A stretch of DNA of 64,000 nt from Tepidanaerobacteraceae bacterium (GTDB lineage: Bacteria > Bacillota > Thermosediminibacteria > Thermosediminibacterales > Tepidanaerobacteraceae): the NCBI GenBank assembly GCA_024655905.1, contig JANLFP010000003.1, forward strand, positions 124,001-188,000, read 5' to 3'. The translations under genes were made by a program, and so were the position numbers. Below the pieces are notes generated by a model. It ran no database searches and had not been told where the DNA came from. It saw only the letters and a list, made by a program, of their open reading frames with translations. Shown here in pieces: positions 18,617 through 27,238 of this stretch. How positions within the stretch are numbered: position 1 is the first letter of the stretch; each line of letters begins with the position of its first letter.

Positions 18617-20461
18617 TCATGCTACAGTGACACCGTATTTCCTCATCCAGAAATCTGTCTGAACGAGGTATGCCAAGAGCTGGGGGGTGGTCATGAGCTG
18701 TCCGAACCATGGGATATCGAGGCTGGAAGCATCCGACGCTGCCAGTTCATTCACCGCCTCCTTGTTTATGAACGGCAGCAGCGGAGAAGCGGGGTCGTTC
18801 AAGATTTCAAGCATCCTATTCCTGACGATGGCCAGATATTCGGGGTTATGCGTCTTCGGGTATGGGCTCTTCTTGCGGTACAAAACATCCTGCGGCAGGA
18901 TACCTTCCATGGCTTTGCGCAGAAGGCCTTTTTCCATGTTTCCGCAGCTCCTCATCTGCCAGGGGATGTTCCATACGTACTGCACCAGGCGGTGATCGCA
19001 GTAAGGCACTCTAACTTCCAGACCGGTATACATGCTCATGCGGTCTTTTCTGTCGAGAAGTGTGGGCATAAAACGGGTGATGCTTAGGTATGTGATTTCG
19101 CGTATGCGCCGGTCAAAGGCGTTCTCCCCGGCAAGCCGGGGAACTTCATCCAGGGCCTCGCGATACCGGTTTTTTACATATTCTTCTGGTTTTATGCTAT
19201 CAATCAGTTCGGGTGAAAGTATTTTGGACCTCATCTGCATCATGCGCGTCCAGGGGAAAGTGTCGGAGCTGAAGTCATCCGGACGGCGAAACCATGGATA
19301 ACCTCCGAATATCTCGTCGGCGCCTTCGCCGGACAAGGCAACAGTGGCCTCTCTTTTTACTTCCCGGCAAAAAAGATATAATGACGAGTCCACATCGGCC
19401 ATGCCCGGCAGGTCCCTTGCCATTACCGCGTCATCCAGAGCTTCGGCCAAGTCAGCGTTCCTTATTATCACCAGGTGATGATCGGTATGGAGGCATGCCG
19501 ATACCTTTTGCACATAGTATGAATCGCTGTTGGGCTGGAATTCACTGGCTTTGAAATATATGTCGTTCCCGGCGTAATCCACCGAGAATGTGCTCAAAGT
19601 CTTTTGGCCGACGCTGGCGTACACATCCGAAACCAGGGCCGTTACGGCGCTGGAGTCAAGGCCGCCCGACAGCAGGGTGCACACGGGCACATCGGACACA
19701 AGCTGCCTTTTTACCGTATCCTTTATTAAAAAGGACACCTTTTGCACGGTGGCATCAATATCATCTTCATGAACGCGGCTTTCCAGGGCCCAGTACTGCC
19801 TTATGCGGGTGCCGCGACTGTCGTGCGACAAAGCATATCCCGGCTTTAACTCCTCGATTCCCCGGAAAACCCCGCAACCGGGTGTTCTGGCGGGACCCAG
19901 CGCAAATATTTCCGCAAGGCCTGTGGCATCAAGCTCAGGGTTCACCAGAGGGTGAGCGAGGAGCGCCTTGATTTCCGAGCCAAAAATGAAAGAAGTTCCC
20001 CTTTTTGCATAAAACAGAGGTTTTACGCCCAGCCTATCCCTGGCCATGAAGAGCTTCTGCCCGGCTTCATCCCATATTCCGAAGGCAAATATGCCGTTTA
20101 GCCTATCTACGCAATTTTCTCCCCAGGCTATATATGATACCAGAAGCACTTCGGTATCGGAGCGGGATGTGAAGCTGTAACCCATGCCCAAAAGCTCTTT
20201 TCGCAACTCATCGGTATTATAAAGCTCTCCGTTGTAGGTTATGCAGCATTTGCGGCCGTGTATTTCCCGCTCCATGGGCTGGCCGCCGCCTGCGGGGTCC
20301 ACAACGATGAGTCTGCGGTGACCGAAAGCGGCATGGGAAAACAGCCTGTATCCCACATCGTCGGGGCCCCTTCTTGAAAGAGTCATGGTCATCTTTTCAA
20401 GTAAGGGTTTTTTTTGTGTGAGGTCGTCTTCAAAATCTATAAAGCCCGTGATTCCACACAT
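18617..20461 (-). CDS. asnB: Glutamine-hydrolysing asparagine synthase
   Basis: Makes asparagine from aspartate, glutamine and ATP. 614 residues: an N-terminal Ntn glutaminase domain starting with the catalytic Cys right after Met (MCGITGF), with RRGPDDVGYR and GELYNTDELR, then a synthetase domain with the ATP pyrophosphatase loop LLSGGLDSSAVTALV. I start at ATG 20461 because Cys2 must be exposed after Met removal; 21 in-frame residues upstream are rejected. GGAGGGAAGG precedes. Minus strand, single gene; clearly more GC-rich codon use than the genes near oriC. Confidence 0.95.
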   Translation of the reverse strand: MCGITGFIDFEDDLTQKKPLLEKMTMTLSRRGPDDVGYRLFSHAAFGHRRLIVVDPAGGGQPMEREIHGRKCCITYNGELYNTDELRKELLGMGYSFTSRSDTEVLLVSYIAWGENCVDRLNGIFAFGIWDEAGQKLFMARDRLGVKPLFYAKRGTSFIFGSEIKALLAHPLVNPELDATGLAEIFALGPARTPGCGVFRGIEELKPGYALSHDSRGTRIRQYWALESRVHEDDIDATVQKVSFLIKDTVKRQLVSDVPVCTLLSGGLDSSAVTALVSDVYASVGQKTLSTFSVDYAGNDIYFKASEFQPNSDSYYVQKVSACLHTDHHLVIIRNADLAEALDDAVMARDLPGMADVDSSLYLFCREVKREATVALSGEGADEIFGGYPWFRRPDDFSSDTFPWTRMMQMRSKILSPELIDSIKPEEYVKNRYREALDEVPRLAGENAFDRRIREITYLSITRFMPTLLDRKDRMSMYTGLEVRVPYCDHRLVQYVWNIPWQMRSCGNMEKGLLRKAMEGILPQDVLYRKKSPYPKTHNPEYLAIVRNRMLEILNDPASPLLPFINKEAVNELAASDASSLDIPWFGQLMTTPQLLAYLVQTDFWMRKYGVTVA

Positions 20462-20616
20462 AATCAACCTTCCCTCCATATGAAAGTTTTGATGGAATAA
20501 TAAATCTGCAATTAATAAAAACAAATATCACTTTAAAGTATTCTTAAAATCATAAAATGGTTCCGGAATATAAGATTTCAGGCGCGGTGCCTTATCTGAC
20601 AAAAAAATTATTGCGT

Positions 20617-20644
20617 TTGAGAATTATATGGAATATAATAAAAT
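20617..20644 (+). promoter_or_regulatory. Probable promoter of the hydG leader
   Basis: -35-like TTGAGA (20617-20622) and -10-like TAAAAT (20639-20644) with a 16-bp spacer, about 220 bases before hydG and upstream of a terminator-like hairpin at 20714. Confidence 0.5.
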
Positions 20645-20713
20645 ATAGAAATTCCTGACGTGAGGGGAATCCTGAGCGAAGGGGGGGCAAAAGATGGAAA
20701 GACAATTGACATC

Positions 20714-20748
20714 AAAGGCTTTTCCTCCGGGAGGATAAAGCCTTTTTG
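20714..20748 (+). terminator. Intrinsic terminator within the hydG leader
   Basis: AAAGGCTTT-TCCTCC (from 20714) pairs with GGAGGA-TAAAGCCTTT, a stem of about 15 bp with one bulged base, followed by TTTTTGCTTT. Placed between a possible promoter (20617) and hydG (20866), so it could end a short RNA or act as an attenuator. The 65-base stretch before it (20645-20713, with GAATCCTGAGCGAAGGGGGGG) matches no riboswitch I can name. Confidence 0.75.
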
Positions 20749-20865
20749 CTTTATGCATTTATGGAAAAAGTAGAAGGCATTTTCCTGTCGGAATAAATGT
20801 ACAGGTGGATGCTCATTTGTTTTTCAATCGGCATTGCCGAAAAAACATAAAGGAGAGATATTATT

Positions 20866-22296
20866 ATGTTTAATTCAAAAAGTGATTTGGAAAACATGAA
20901 GGCGGATTTTATAGATGACAAGGCGATAGGTGAAGCCCTGGAAAAAGGGAAAAATGCTTCTTCGGAAGCCATCAGGGAGATTTTTGAAAAGGCGAAACAG
21001 GCCGAAGGTCTTGACCTGGACGATGTGGCATCGCTGCTTTATTGCGAGGACAGGGAACTGCTGGATGAAATGTATTCGATAGCTCATGAGATAAAAAAGA
21101 AAATCTACGGCAACAGGATAGTGCTTTTTGCCCCGCTGTATTTCAGCGACTTTTGCGTTAATAACTGCCGCTATTGCGGCTACAGGAGGGACAACCGCAC
21201 TCCGAGGCGGAGGCTGTCGATGGAAGAAGTGCGTGAGGAAGTGCGGATACTGGAGGATATGGGCCACAAGCGCCTGGCCCTGGAAGCCGGAGAGGACCCG
21301 GTGAACTGCCCGATTGACTACACTCTGGAAGTGATAAAAACCGTATACGACACGAAGCTGAAAAACGGAAGCATCCGCCGGGTGAATGTAAACATTGCGG
21401 CAACGACTGTGGAAAACTACCGCAAACTGAAAGATGCGGGCATCGGCACCTATGTGCTTTTCCAGGAGACATACCACAGGCCCACATATAAGTATATGCA
21501 CCCTTCGGGGCCCAAGAGCGATTACGACTACCACACCACTGCCATGGATAGGGCGATGGCGGGAGGAATCGACGATGTGGGGCTGGGAGTCCTCTTCGGT
21601 TTGTACGATTACAGGTACGAAGTTTTAGCCCTGCTGCAGCACGCCCGGCACCTGGATGAGACATACGGGGTTGGCCCCCACACCATATCCTTTCCCAGGA
21701 TAAGGCCCGCCTATGGAATAAGCATCGATGATTTTCCATACCTTGTGCCGGATGAAGAATTCAAGAAAATAGTAGCCATTATGCGCCTGGCAGTCCCTTA
21801 TACCGGAATGATTCTGTCCACCAGAGAAAAGCCGGATTTCAGAGACGAGGTCATCGATGTGGGCATATCCCAAATCAGTGCGGGTTCGTGCACCGGCGTG
21901 GGCGGATATCATGACGAAATATCCAGAAAATCGGGAGGCAGTGAACACGCTTCTCAGTTTCTGGTGGAAGACCATAGGACCCCTAATGAAGTGCTGCTGT
22001 CGCTGTGCAGCCGTGGCTATCTTCCGAGCTACTGCACCGCCTGCTATAGGCAGGGCCGCACCGGAGACCGCTTCATGCAGCTGGCAAAAACGGGCAACAT
22101 ACAGAACTGCTGCCTGCCCAACGCAATCCTGACTTTCAAAGAATTCCTCATCGACTATGCCGAGCCGAAGACCCGCCGGGCTGGAGAAGAGGTCATAAGA
22201 AAAAGTCTTGAAGACATTGAAAATCCCGCCATAAAGCAAAAGACCATCGAAAGACTGGCCAGAATAGAGCAGGGGGAGCGGGATCTTTATTTTTAA
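20866..22296 (+). CDS. hydG: [FeFe]-hydrogenase maturase HydG (radical SAM tyrosine lyase)
   Basis: Cleaves tyrosine to make the CO and CN ligands of the hydrogenase H-cluster. 476 residues, the HydG length (ThiH is about 370). The radical-SAM cluster is C97-x3-C101-x2-C104 (CVNNCRYCGY). The C-terminal auxiliary-cluster motif that separates HydG from ThiH is present: C390-x2-C393-x22-C416 (CTACYRQGRTGDRFM onward). GAGQIS-like GISQISAGS is also present. AAAGGAGAG precedes the ATG. No hydE, hydF or hydrogenase gene is in the window, so its partners must lie elsewhere. Confidence 0.95.
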   Translation: MFNSKSDLENMKADFIDDKAIGEALEKGKNASSEAIREIFEKAKQAEGLDLDDVASLLYCEDRELLDEMYSIAHEIKKKIYGNRIVLFAPLYFSDFCVNNCRYCGYRRDNRTPRRRLSMEEVREEVRILEDMGHKRLALEAGEDPVNCPIDYTLEVIKTVYDTKLKNGSIRRVNVNIAATTVENYRKLKDAGIGTYVLFQETYHRPTYKYMHPSGPKSDYDYHTTAMDRAMAGGIDDVGLGVLFGLYDYRYEVLALLQHARHLDETYGVGPHTISFPRIRPAYGISIDDFPYLVPDEEFKKIVAIMRLAVPYTGMILSTREKPDFRDEVIDVGISQISAGSCTGVGGYHDEISRKSGGSEHASQFLVEDHRTPNEVLLSLCSRGYLPSYCTACYRQGRTGDRFMQLAKTGNIQNCCLPNAILTFKEFLIDYAEPKTRRAGEEVIRKSLEDIENPAIKQKTIERLARIEQGERDLYF

Positions 22297-22661
22297 ATCG
22301 GAAACCGCATGTCGGAAGCCGGAGAAAGACAGTGAAACGGGCCAAAGCCGTATCGGCGATTCTTGCAAAAAAAGCGGCTTCCACAAAATTTAAATTTTAT
22401 GCTGGAATCAAAATGCGATTTATGCTAAAGTTATGTTTGAAGTGTTTTATACTGATATATTTTGACAATGCCGCCACAATCGCGGATTCCATGCTAAAGC
22501 GGGCAGGGGCCAAGTGCAGCCCTTGCCCGATGGCATGGGATCAAAAACATGTGCAGGGGGCGCTTCGGCTTTACGATTTTAACTGATGGCAAAGAGGCTG
22601 GAAATGCCCGGGAGGTTATTTTTTCCCGGAGCCGGCGATTTTTGAAAGATGGGGGAGAAAA
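22297..22661. other. Gene-free stretch with two hairpins
   Basis: No convincing coding region. GGAAGCCG (22314-22321) pairs with CGGCTTCC (22375-22382) around a nested small stem. A second, bulged stem forms at about 22,499-22,531 (GGGCAGGG opposite CCCTTGCCC). A frame of 84 codons crosses the region but lacks a clear ribosome-binding site and recognisable content. Confidence 0.4.
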
Positions 22662-23354
22662 ATGCTGGGAACCGTAGTAAATGCATCTGCGATAATCATT
22701 GGAGCAGTTCTGGGCAATCTTTTAAAGGGCGGATTTCCGGAGAACATAAAAAACACCGTCATGCAGGGACTTAGCATTACGGTCATGCTCATAGGTCTTT
22801 CCATGGCTTTAAAAAGCCAGAATCAGATGGTGGTCACCCTCAGCATAGTGATAGGCGCCGTGCTGGGAGAGGTTTTGCGGATAGAATATCGTCTGAAGCA
22901 GCTCGGGCAGAACCTGGAAAAACGCTTCGGAAACGGAGAAGGGGATTTCACCAGGGCTTTTGTTTCCGCCAGCCTTCTGTACTGTGTGGGTGCCATGGCT
23001 ATTATGGGCTCAATAGAAAGCGGGCTTACCGGCAATCACACCACCCTTTTTATAAAATCCATTCTTGACGGCGTATCGGCGGTGGTGCTTTCTTCGAGCC
23101 TGGGACCCGGCGTGGCCTTTTCCGCGCTGCCGGTGTTTTTATATCAGGGGAGCATTACTCTTTCAGCAGCTTGTGTTAAGGTTTTTCTCACAGATGCAAT
23201 AATACGGGAGATGACCGCCACAGGAGGGCTTTTGATTTTTGCCATAGGCATCAATATGCTTGGAATCGGTGTGGACATAAAAGTGGGCAACCTGCTTCCG
23301 GCCATTTTCGTGGCAATTTTATTGACAGCTGTTTTTCCCCATCCGCTGATCTAA
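22662..23354 (+). CDS. DUF554 membrane protein
   Basis: 230-residue integral membrane protein with about seven hydrophobic spans. It opens MLGTVVNASAIIIGAVLGNLLK, the hallmark start of DUF554 (YdfK-like) proteins, and contains the GAMAIMGSIESGL stretch. A transport role is suspected in the family but not established. GGGGGAG precedes the ATG. Confidence 0.88.
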   Translation: MLGTVVNASAIIIGAVLGNLLKGGFPENIKNTVMQGLSITVMLIGLSMALKSQNQMVVTLSIVIGAVLGEVLRIEYRLKQLGQNLEKRFGNGEGDFTRAFVSASLLYCVGAMAIMGSIESGLTGNHTTLFIKSILDGVSAVVLSSSLGPGVAFSALPVFLYQGSITLSAACVKVFLTDAIIREMTATGGLLIFAIGINMLGIGVDIKVGNLLPAIFVAILLTAVFPHPLI

Positions 23355-23428
23355 AAGAGCCGGGCCGCAATTCAGCGGGAAGGCAAAGTTTCATATTTGC
23401 GCAATCATAGTTTTACGGAGGAGAAATC

Positions 23429-23944
23429 ATGGCATCATCGGATTTTTACATGCTTGTAAAGACTTTTCTGGAAGCTCATGTGGATAGTGTTCTGCTGGCG
23501 CTCGCCATAATATCTCTTTTAACCCTGATGGTTTTCATATCGGTAAATGCTAAACTGGCAGCGGTTACTCGAAGGTATAATCAGCTCATGCGCGGCATGG
23601 ACGGCAAAAATCTGGAACAACTGCTGGAAAGTTATATTTCCGATGTCATGGAGGTAAAAGACGGCGTGAGCCTGTTGGAGAAAAAGGTTCAGCAACTGGA
23701 GGCGGAAGGGAAGCTTTCGGTGAAAAAAATAAAATTCAAAAGGTACAACGCCTTTTTCGACATGGGAGGCGATCTGAGTTTTTCGGTGGTATTGCTCAAC
23801 GATTACAACTCCGGCGTGCTTATAACCAGCATTTATGCCCGCGATGAGAACAGGATTTATCTTAAGCCCATAATAAAAGGAAACTGCAGCTATACCCTTT
23901 CTCCTGAAGAAAAAGAAATCATTGCGGAAGCAATCGGTGGATAA
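23429..23944 (+). CDS. DUF4446 family protein
   Basis: 171 residues: one membrane span near residues 20-40, a short coiled region (LEQLLESYISDVMEVKDGVSLL) and a C-terminal soluble domain with FKRYNAFFDMGGDLSFSVVLLN, the DUF4446 signature. In B. subtilis-like genomes the family occurs near the partition genes. Function unknown. CGGAGGAGAAATC gives a good ribosome-binding site. Confidence 0.85.
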   Translation: MASSDFYMLVKTFLEAHVDSVLLALAIISLLTLMVFISVNAKLAAVTRRYNQLMRGMDGKNLEQLLESYISDVMEVKDGVSLLEKKVQQLEAEGKLSVKKIKFKRYNAFFDMGGDLSFSVVLLNDYNSGVLITSIYARDENRIYLKPIIKGNCSYTLSPEEKEIIAEAIGG

Positions 23945-24024
23945 ATTTAACTTTCGAGGAAGGATTTTATTATTTTGCGTCGAAATATAACAATATTTTC
24001 ATGCAGGGGTGGTGGTGAGCAGGA

Positions 24025-24939
24025 GTGAAAAAAAAGAAGGAAGAGACGTTTACCATAATGATCGTACCCCATTCCGGCAAATCCACCTTTTCCGTATCAT
24101 TTCCGGCCATCATTCTCAAGATTCTCGGCGGGTTGCTGGCGGGGATTCTGGCGGTTGTTTCGGTGTATGCGGTGAATTTTTCCATTTCTTACAGACAGAT
24201 TCAGCAAAGCAACCGGGACCTTGCGGAGAAAACCAGGGATTATAGCAAATTGCAGCAGCAGCTTGATTATTTTGTGAAAAAGACACAGACTCTGGAAGAG
24301 AAAATGCAGGGCCTTGAAAAACTGGACAAGGATTTAAGGGATCTCCTAAAAAATGACCCGGCCTTAAAAAAAAACATTGACCTGAGGCAGACGGCCGAAA
24401 GCGAAAAAATGTACATACTCGCTTCCAGGAGCGGCATAGATCGAGAAAAAGCCATAAGGGATTTGCAGCTTATGGAATCCAGGCTTCCGGAACAGGAACA
24501 AAGCCTGAAAGAATTAAAGAATGCGATTATACAGAGAAATCAACGCATGGCTTCAACTCCGACCATATGGCCCGTGGCCGGAAGGATAACCTCTGATTTT
24601 GGCTACAGAAGGTCCCCATTCGGGTACCGAAAGGAATTCCATGACGGCCTCGATATAGCGGCCCCTTACGGAACTCCAATACGTGCAGCGGCTGACGGCG
24701 TTGTGGTGTTTGTGGGTTATAGAAGCGGATACGGAAACATGGTGACCATAAGCCACGGTTACGGTTTCGAGACTTCATACGGTCACACCTCCAGAGTTCT
24801 GGTAAAAAAAGGCCAGAAGGTACAAAAGGGCCAGGTTATCGCTCAGGTGGGGAATACCGGACGGAGCACGGGGCCTCATGTCCACTACATGGTCAGCGTA
24901 AACGGAGAGCTGAAGAACCCCGCCAACTATTTACAGTAA
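24025..24939 (+). CDS. Membrane-anchored M23 peptidase
   Basis: Peptidoglycan endopeptidase, 304 residues. A basic N-terminus and one membrane span (about 28-53) are followed by a coiled coil (60-170) and a LytM/M23 domain (about 185-304) with intact zinc site: HDGLD (His, Asp) and HVHY (His). The layout (membrane anchor, coiled coil, M23) matches MepM-type or bactofilin-partner enzymes. GTG start at 24025 after CAGGA. Only 12 bases from the bactofilin gene, so one operon. Confidence 0.9.
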   Translation: MKKKKEETFTIMIVPHSGKSTFSVSFPAIILKILGGLLAGILAVVSVYAVNFSISYRQIQQSNRDLAEKTRDYSKLQQQLDYFVKKTQTLEEKMQGLEKLDKDLRDLLKNDPALKKNIDLRQTAESEKMYILASRSGIDREKAIRDLQLMESRLPEQEQSLKELKNAIIQRNQRMASTPTIWPVAGRITSDFGYRRSPFGYRKEFHDGLDIAAPYGTPIRAAADGVVVFVGYRSGYGNMVTISHGYGFETSYGHTSRVLVKKGQKVQKGQVIAQVGNTGRSTGPHVHYMVSVNGELKNPANYLQ

Positions 24940-24951
24940 AGGAGGAAGGCG

Positions 24952-25359
24952 ATGTTCAGCAAAAAAACTGATGGCATAGCCGTCAGTGCGGAAAAAGTTG
25001 ATACCATTTTTGGCTCCGGCACAGAATTCATCGGTAAAATAAAAGCAGCCGGCATCCTCAGAATAGAAGGAAAGGTCGAAGGAGAAATAGAAAGCACCGG
25101 GGATGTCATTATAACCGAAAGCGGTACTGTTAAGGCTGACATAAAGGCCCGCCATGCGGTGATAGCAGGTTCGTTCAACGGGAATGCCGCTCTGGAAGGC
25201 AAGATGGAGATAAAGGCCACGGGAAAGGTTATAGGAGACATCAAAGTAGCCAGCATCATAATAGAAGATGGAGGCTTGCTGGAAGGCAGATGCGAGATGC
25301 AGAATCTCTCTCAGGAGCGAAATCTTAAACTCGTAAAGAATGAACAGGCTGCAAAATGA
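24952..25359 (+). CDS. Bactofilin
   Basis: 135-residue beta-helical cytoskeletal protein (DUF583). The core shows repeating short strands with regularly spaced hydrophobics and Gly (GILRIEGKVEGEIES, GDVIITESGTVKADI, HAVIAGSFNGNAALEGK). Bactofilins polymerise without nucleotide and position peptidoglycan enzymes; the adjoining M23 gene is a recurrent partner. AAAGGAGGAAGGCG lies before the ATG. A terminator follows at once. Confidence 0.92.
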   Translation: MFSKKTDGIAVSAEKVDTIFGSGTEFIGKIKAAGILRIEGKVEGEIESTGDVIITESGTVKADIKARHAVIAGSFNGNAALEGKMEIKATGKVIGDIKVASIIIEDGGLLEGRCEMQNLSQERNLKLVKNEQAAK

Positions 25360-25383
25360 ACCCAACGAAAGTTGGGTTTTATT
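25359..25383 (+). terminator. Rho-independent terminator after bactofilin
   Basis: 8-bp stem AACCCAAC (25359-25366) / GTTGGGTT (25371-25378) closed by a GAAA tetraloop, then TTATTT. It separates the M23-bactofilin pair from the lipid kinase gene. Confidence 0.85.
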
Positions 25384-25402
25384 TGTGGCAAGGGGAGGCA
25401 AC

Positions 25403-26275
25403 ATGAATACCTTATTTATAATCAATCCTGCAGCGGGCAGAGGCAGAAGTTTGAAAATCTGGAACAGCATCAAAGACAAAATAGGATTTCCCCATGAATT
25501 CGTATTGACAAAAGCTCCGGGTGAAGCCGCGGAAATAGCCGCCAGCGCCCATCATCGGGGGTTTTGCAGAGTTGTGGCTGTTGGTGGCGACGGGACCATT
25601 TGCGAGGTGGCAAACGGCATAGTATTTAAAGATTTGGAAATCGGAATTATTCCAGCGGGAACGGGAAATGATTTTGCCAGGACCGTCGGGATACCTCTGC
25701 AGCCTCGTGCTGCTCTGGCTGTGCTTGAAAATGGACGGCCGGAACATATTGATTTGGGAAAGCATGAAAATGGATTCTTCATAAATGTGGCGGGAGTGGG
25801 TCTGGATGCTGAAGTGGCCAGGGCCACAAATGAAGATGTGAAATTCCTGACGGGAACTCCCGCTTATGTGTTTGCACTGATGATGACTCTTGTGCATTTT
25901 TATCCGAGGAGGGCCACAATAGAAATAGACGGCAAAACCATACACAGGAAACTCTGGCTTGCAGCCATCGGAAATGCAAAATATTACGGCGGTGGCATGA
26001 TGATTTGCCCAGATGCCGTTCTAGACGATGGGCTTTTGGAAGTATGCCTGGTTAACGATATGAGCCGTTTTGAAATCTTGAGGTTTTTACCCCGGGTCTT
26101 CAGCGGAGGGCATAAAACCCATCCGGCCTTTGAAGTTTTCAGGGGGAAAAAAATAAGAATAGAATTCGAAATTCCCACAGCCGCTCAAGCCGATGGCGAC
26201 TATATAGGCATGACGCCAGCCAGTTTTTCCATCATGCCCCGGGCGCTTAAGGTGGTAAGGAATAATAAGGAATAA
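25403..26275 (+). CDS. Diacylglycerol kinase-family lipid kinase (YegS/DagK-like)
   Basis: 290 residues. Catalytic domain motifs: NPAAGRGRS near the N-terminus, VGGDGTICEVANGI (the GGDGT nucleotide-binding loop) and IIPAGTGNDFARTVGIP. The C-terminal half is the beta-sandwich typical of DgkB/YegS. Phosphorylates diacylglycerol or a related lipid; substrate inferred from family. I choose the ATG at 25403, following GGGGAGG; the longer frame upstream crosses the terminator. Confidence 0.9.
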   Translation: MNTLFIINPAAGRGRSLKIWNSIKDKIGFPHEFVLTKAPGEAAEIAASAHHRGFCRVVAVGGDGTICEVANGIVFKDLEIGIIPAGTGNDFARTVGIPLQPRAALAVLENGRPEHIDLGKHENGFFINVAGVGLDAEVARATNEDVKFLTGTPAYVFALMMTLVHFYPRRATIEIDGKTIHRKLWLAAIGNAKYYGGGMMICPDAVLDDGLLEVCLVNDMSRFEILRFLPRVFSGGHKTHPAFEVFRGKKIRIEFEIPTAAQADGDYIGMTPASFSIMPRALKVVRNNKE

Positions 26276-26319
26276 TTTTGCTCGCTTCCGCGGATAATAA
26301 AATGGCGGAGGTGGTGGTA

Positions 26320-26616
26320 ATGACCCGGGTCATTGCATTGGAAGACGGCCTGGAGGATATCGGAGAGTATCTGAGAGAAAAAGGCTACGCTACAGTATCC
26401 TGGGGGCAGCCCAATGTGGTGGTCGACGCAATCGTATATACCGGCAGAAAGCTTGACGATATTTACACCGCGAGTTTCAACAGGGTAATGGACCCGTTGA
26501 CCGGCGACACAGGAGAGGGATACCCTTATGGGGTGCTGCTCGTCAATGCTCAGGATCGAACTCCCGAAGAAGTGTATGAAATCATTAAAAGCAGGGTATA
26601 CGAGCATTTTATTTGA
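26320..26616 (+). CDS. YkuS/UPF0180 family protein
   Basis: 98-residue soluble protein. The N-terminal half (IALEDGLEDIGEYLREKGY) matches UPF0180/YkuS, whose members read VE-x-G-L-x-x-[IV]-x-x-x-L-x-x-x-G. The C-terminal half is longer than in the Bacillus protein. Function unknown. ATG at 26320 is chosen because GGAGGTGG lies six bases upstream; the frame begins 14 codons earlier without a site. Confidence 0.7.
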   Translation: MTRVIALEDGLEDIGEYLREKGYATVSWGQPNVVVDAIVYTGRKLDDIYTASFNRVMDPLTGDTGEGYPYGVLLVNAQDRTPEEVYEIIKSRVYEHFI

Positions 26617-26638
26617 TTAGATTCGAAAGCATATGGGT

Positions 26639-26663
26639 AAGGAATTGCAACGCGCAATTCCTT
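26639..26663. terminator. Hairpin between convergent genes
   Basis: Perfect 10-bp stem AAGGAATTGC (26639-26648) / GCAATTCCTT (26654-26663). Sits between the YkuS-like gene (plus) and yyaC (minus) and could serve both, though neither side has a long T run. Confidence 0.65.
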
Positions 26664-26671
26664 TCGCCATT

Positions 26672-27238
26672 TTAACCGAAAAATCTTGTTAGCCCTTTGT
26701 TTATGCCTTCAGAAATGATTTCCGCCATTTTCATCACCACGTACAGCCGGGTGTTTTGCAGCACGAAGTATTCCATAAAACCCCCGACGTTTACTATGCC
26801 GGTAATATGAAAGTCGCCCACCGGGGGCAAATCCTTGTTGACGCCCGCTCCGGGCTTTATGGAGCCTTTTGCGAGCTTTATGGTCCCTACATTTTCGGAG
26901 CAGCCCAGGGATGCATCTACGGCTATGATGAAGGGGTCGGCATATGATTTATTTAACTCTTCCAGCACTTTTGACAGATTTCCGGCATGAACAGGTTCGG
27001 AGAGAGTGCCCAAAACCCTTGCGTGATTGCATGATTTTTTCAATTTATCTCCAACAAGCGGGCCCAGGGAATCGCCGGTGGAACGGTCCGTTCCTATGCA
27101 TAGAATTATTACGGGTGAATGAATAAAACACTCGCCGAGCATTCTAAAGAAATATTCCGAAAAGATATCGGCGGCGTATGGAGCCTCGATATGAACCCTG
27201 AAATCTCTGGGCTTTGTCAGCGGATTTTCGAAAAGCAT
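26672..27238 (-). CDS. yyaC: Spore protease YyaC family protein
   Basis: 188 residues with the GPR-like/hydrogenase-maturation-protease fold: VIILCIGTDRSTGDSLGPLVG is the family signature, with FIIAVDASLG later. YyaC proteins occur only in endospore formers and in Bacillus lie near the soj-spo0J locus, so this points to a sporulating organism. Enzymatic target unknown. The minus-strand ATG at 27238 is preceded by GGGAGGAAA. Confidence 0.88.
   Translation of the reverse strand: MLFENPLTKPRDFRVHIEAPYAADIFSEYFFRMLGECFIHSPVIILCIGTDRSTGDSLGPLVGDKLKKSCNHARVLGTLSEPVHAGNLSKVLEELNKSYADPFIIAVDASLGCSENVGTIKLAKGSIKPGAGVNKDLPPVGDFHITGIVNVGGFMEYFVLQNTRLYVVMKMAEIISEGINKGLTRFFG

Noticed and set aside
19294-19971. 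Plus-strand frames of 86-127 codons opposite asnB
   Set aside because: Pro/Arg-rich translations typical of the complement of a GC-rich gene; asnB is unmistakable on the other strand.
20645-20713. Possible glycine or TPP riboswitch before hydG because of GCGAAGG and CCTGAG-like strings
   Set aside because: The stretch is too short and the conserved cores and stems of those classes cannot be drawn; left as an unknown leader.
22332-22586. 84-codon frame in the gap after hydG
   Set aside because: No ribosome-binding site, odd composition, and the stretch folds into hairpins; more likely non-coding.
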